From NCBI GenBank assembly GCA_902805775.1, contig CADCUB010000063.1:1-41665 (forward strand): 41,665 bases of DNA, in the 5' to 3' direction. Position 1 is the first letter of the stretch, and each line of letters starts with the position of its first letter. This stretch comes from an uncultured Frankineae bacterium. GTDB lineage: Bacteria; Actinomycetota; Actinomycetes; Mycobacteriales; SCTD01. Below the pieces are notes generated by a model. That model was not told the DNA's origin, did no database searches, and saw only the letters and a list, made by a program, of their open reading frames with translations. Below are positions 41,360 to 41,665 of this stretch, piece by piece. A program made the position numbers and the translations under genes.

Positions 41360-41665
41360 TCAGGACGGGCTGCCCACCAGGCCGAGGACGTCGTCGCCGA
41401 AGCGGTCGAGCTTGGCCTGGCCGATGCCGGGGATCGCGACGAGCGCGGCGACGCTCGTCGGGCGCTGCTCGGCGATCGCCGCGAGCGTGGCGTCGGTGAA
41501 GACGCAGTACGCCGGCTGCCCGAGCTCCTTGGCCCGCCCGGCGCGCCACTCGCGCAGCGCGTCGTACAGCGCCTCGTCGCGGTCGCTGGGGCAGTCCGCG
41601 CAGCGGCCGAGCTTGCGGTCGACCGCGGCGACGAGCCCGGCGCCGCAGATGCGGCAGGTGACCGG
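41360..41665 (-). CDS. uvrD2: ATP-dependent helicase UvrD2, C-terminal fragment (5' end outside window)
   Basis: The last 101 residues of a superfamily-1 DNA helicase. They hold the zinc-type motif CRICGAGLVAAVDRKLGRCADCP and then an HRDC domain (DEALYDALREWRAGRAKELG, PAYCVFTDATLAAIAEQRPT, VAALVAIPGIGQAKLDRFGD). This Cys4-HRDC tail is specific to actinobacterial UvrD2; RecQ also has HRDC but not this spacing, and no motor domain is visible to decide further. The HRDC part binds single-stranded DNA in studied homologues. In mycobacteria the neighbour is whiB7, which is not found here. Confidence 0.9.
   Translation of the reverse strand, partial: PVTCRICGAGLVAAVDRKLGRCADCPSDRDEALYDALREWRAGRAKELGQPAYCVFTDATLAAIAEQRPTSVAALVAIPGIGQAKLDRFGDDVLGLVGSPS

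Overview
The window comes from a very GC-rich bacterial chromosome with dense genes, many GTG starts (one TTG) and GGAGG-type ribosome sites. SecA with a SEC-C tail, an Rv3235-family gene, a DUF6912 gene, a bacterial wax ester synthase/DGAT and UvrD2 with an HRDC tail all point to Actinomycetota. My guess is a relative of Geodermatophilales, Frankiales or Motilibacterales, but the order cannot be fixed by eye.

Layout. (1) 1-7.0 kb: the C-terminal part of SecA, then an actinobacterial neighbourhood of an Rv3235-family protein, a LysM membrane protein, an unknown protein, an excisionase-type HTH protein, a SAF-domain (CpaB/RcpC-like) protein and a CpaE-like ATPase. (2) 7.0-13.9 kb: metabolic genes for an acyl-CoA dehydrogenase, a WS/DGAT acyltransferase, a patatin lipase, an aldose epimerase, DUF6912 and the proline-catabolic dehydrogenase PruA. 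(3) 13.9-24.7 kb, all on the minus strand: a glutaryl-CoA-dehydrogenase-like enzyme, a FabG/PhaB-type reductase, an 1833-residue single-chain carboxylase built like eukaryotic acetyl-CoA carboxylase, a ketosynthase III with a large unrecognised N-terminal domain, an adenylate kinase and a DUF3072 gene under a LexA (SOS) box. (4) 24.8-31.0 kb: an osmotic-stress group of MscL with a zinc ribbon, an amidase and a complete glycine-betaine ABC importer whose permease is a tandem fusion. (5) 31.0-37.2 kb: a ferredoxin-reductase-like flavoprotein, a VAO-type FAD oxidoreductase, an XRE-STAND-TPR regulator and a small secreted protein. (6) 37.3-41.7 kb: prfB, a secreted metallophosphoesterase, two unknown secreted proteins and the C-terminus of UvrD2.

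Most interesting points. First, the carboxylase operon: a eukaryote-type one-chain ACC overlaps by ATGA with the extended ketosynthase and lies just downstream of a PhaB/FabG-type reductase. As a set they could make malonyl-CoA, condense it and reduce the product, which would be a self-contained malonyl-driven route to 3-hydroxyacyl-CoA. Its promoter carries two perfect 12-bp direct repeats. Second, a 36-bp element (32/36 identical) lies upstream of both the FAD oxidoreductase and the secreted-protein gene on either side of the STAND regulator, suggesting a local regulon. Third, beside uvrD2 there is a promoter with WhiB7-type architecture and a well-formed start codon, but no whiB7 follows. 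Instead the leader runs antisense into a secreted-protein gene that has no stop codon, as if two truncated units had been joined. Fourth, a perfect LexA box lies in front of the DUF3072 gene.

No tRNA, rRNA, CRISPR array, transposase or phage gene was seen. No gene-free stretch exceeds 300 bases. The longest is 24601-24873, which holds a possible leader ORF and the mscL 5' region.
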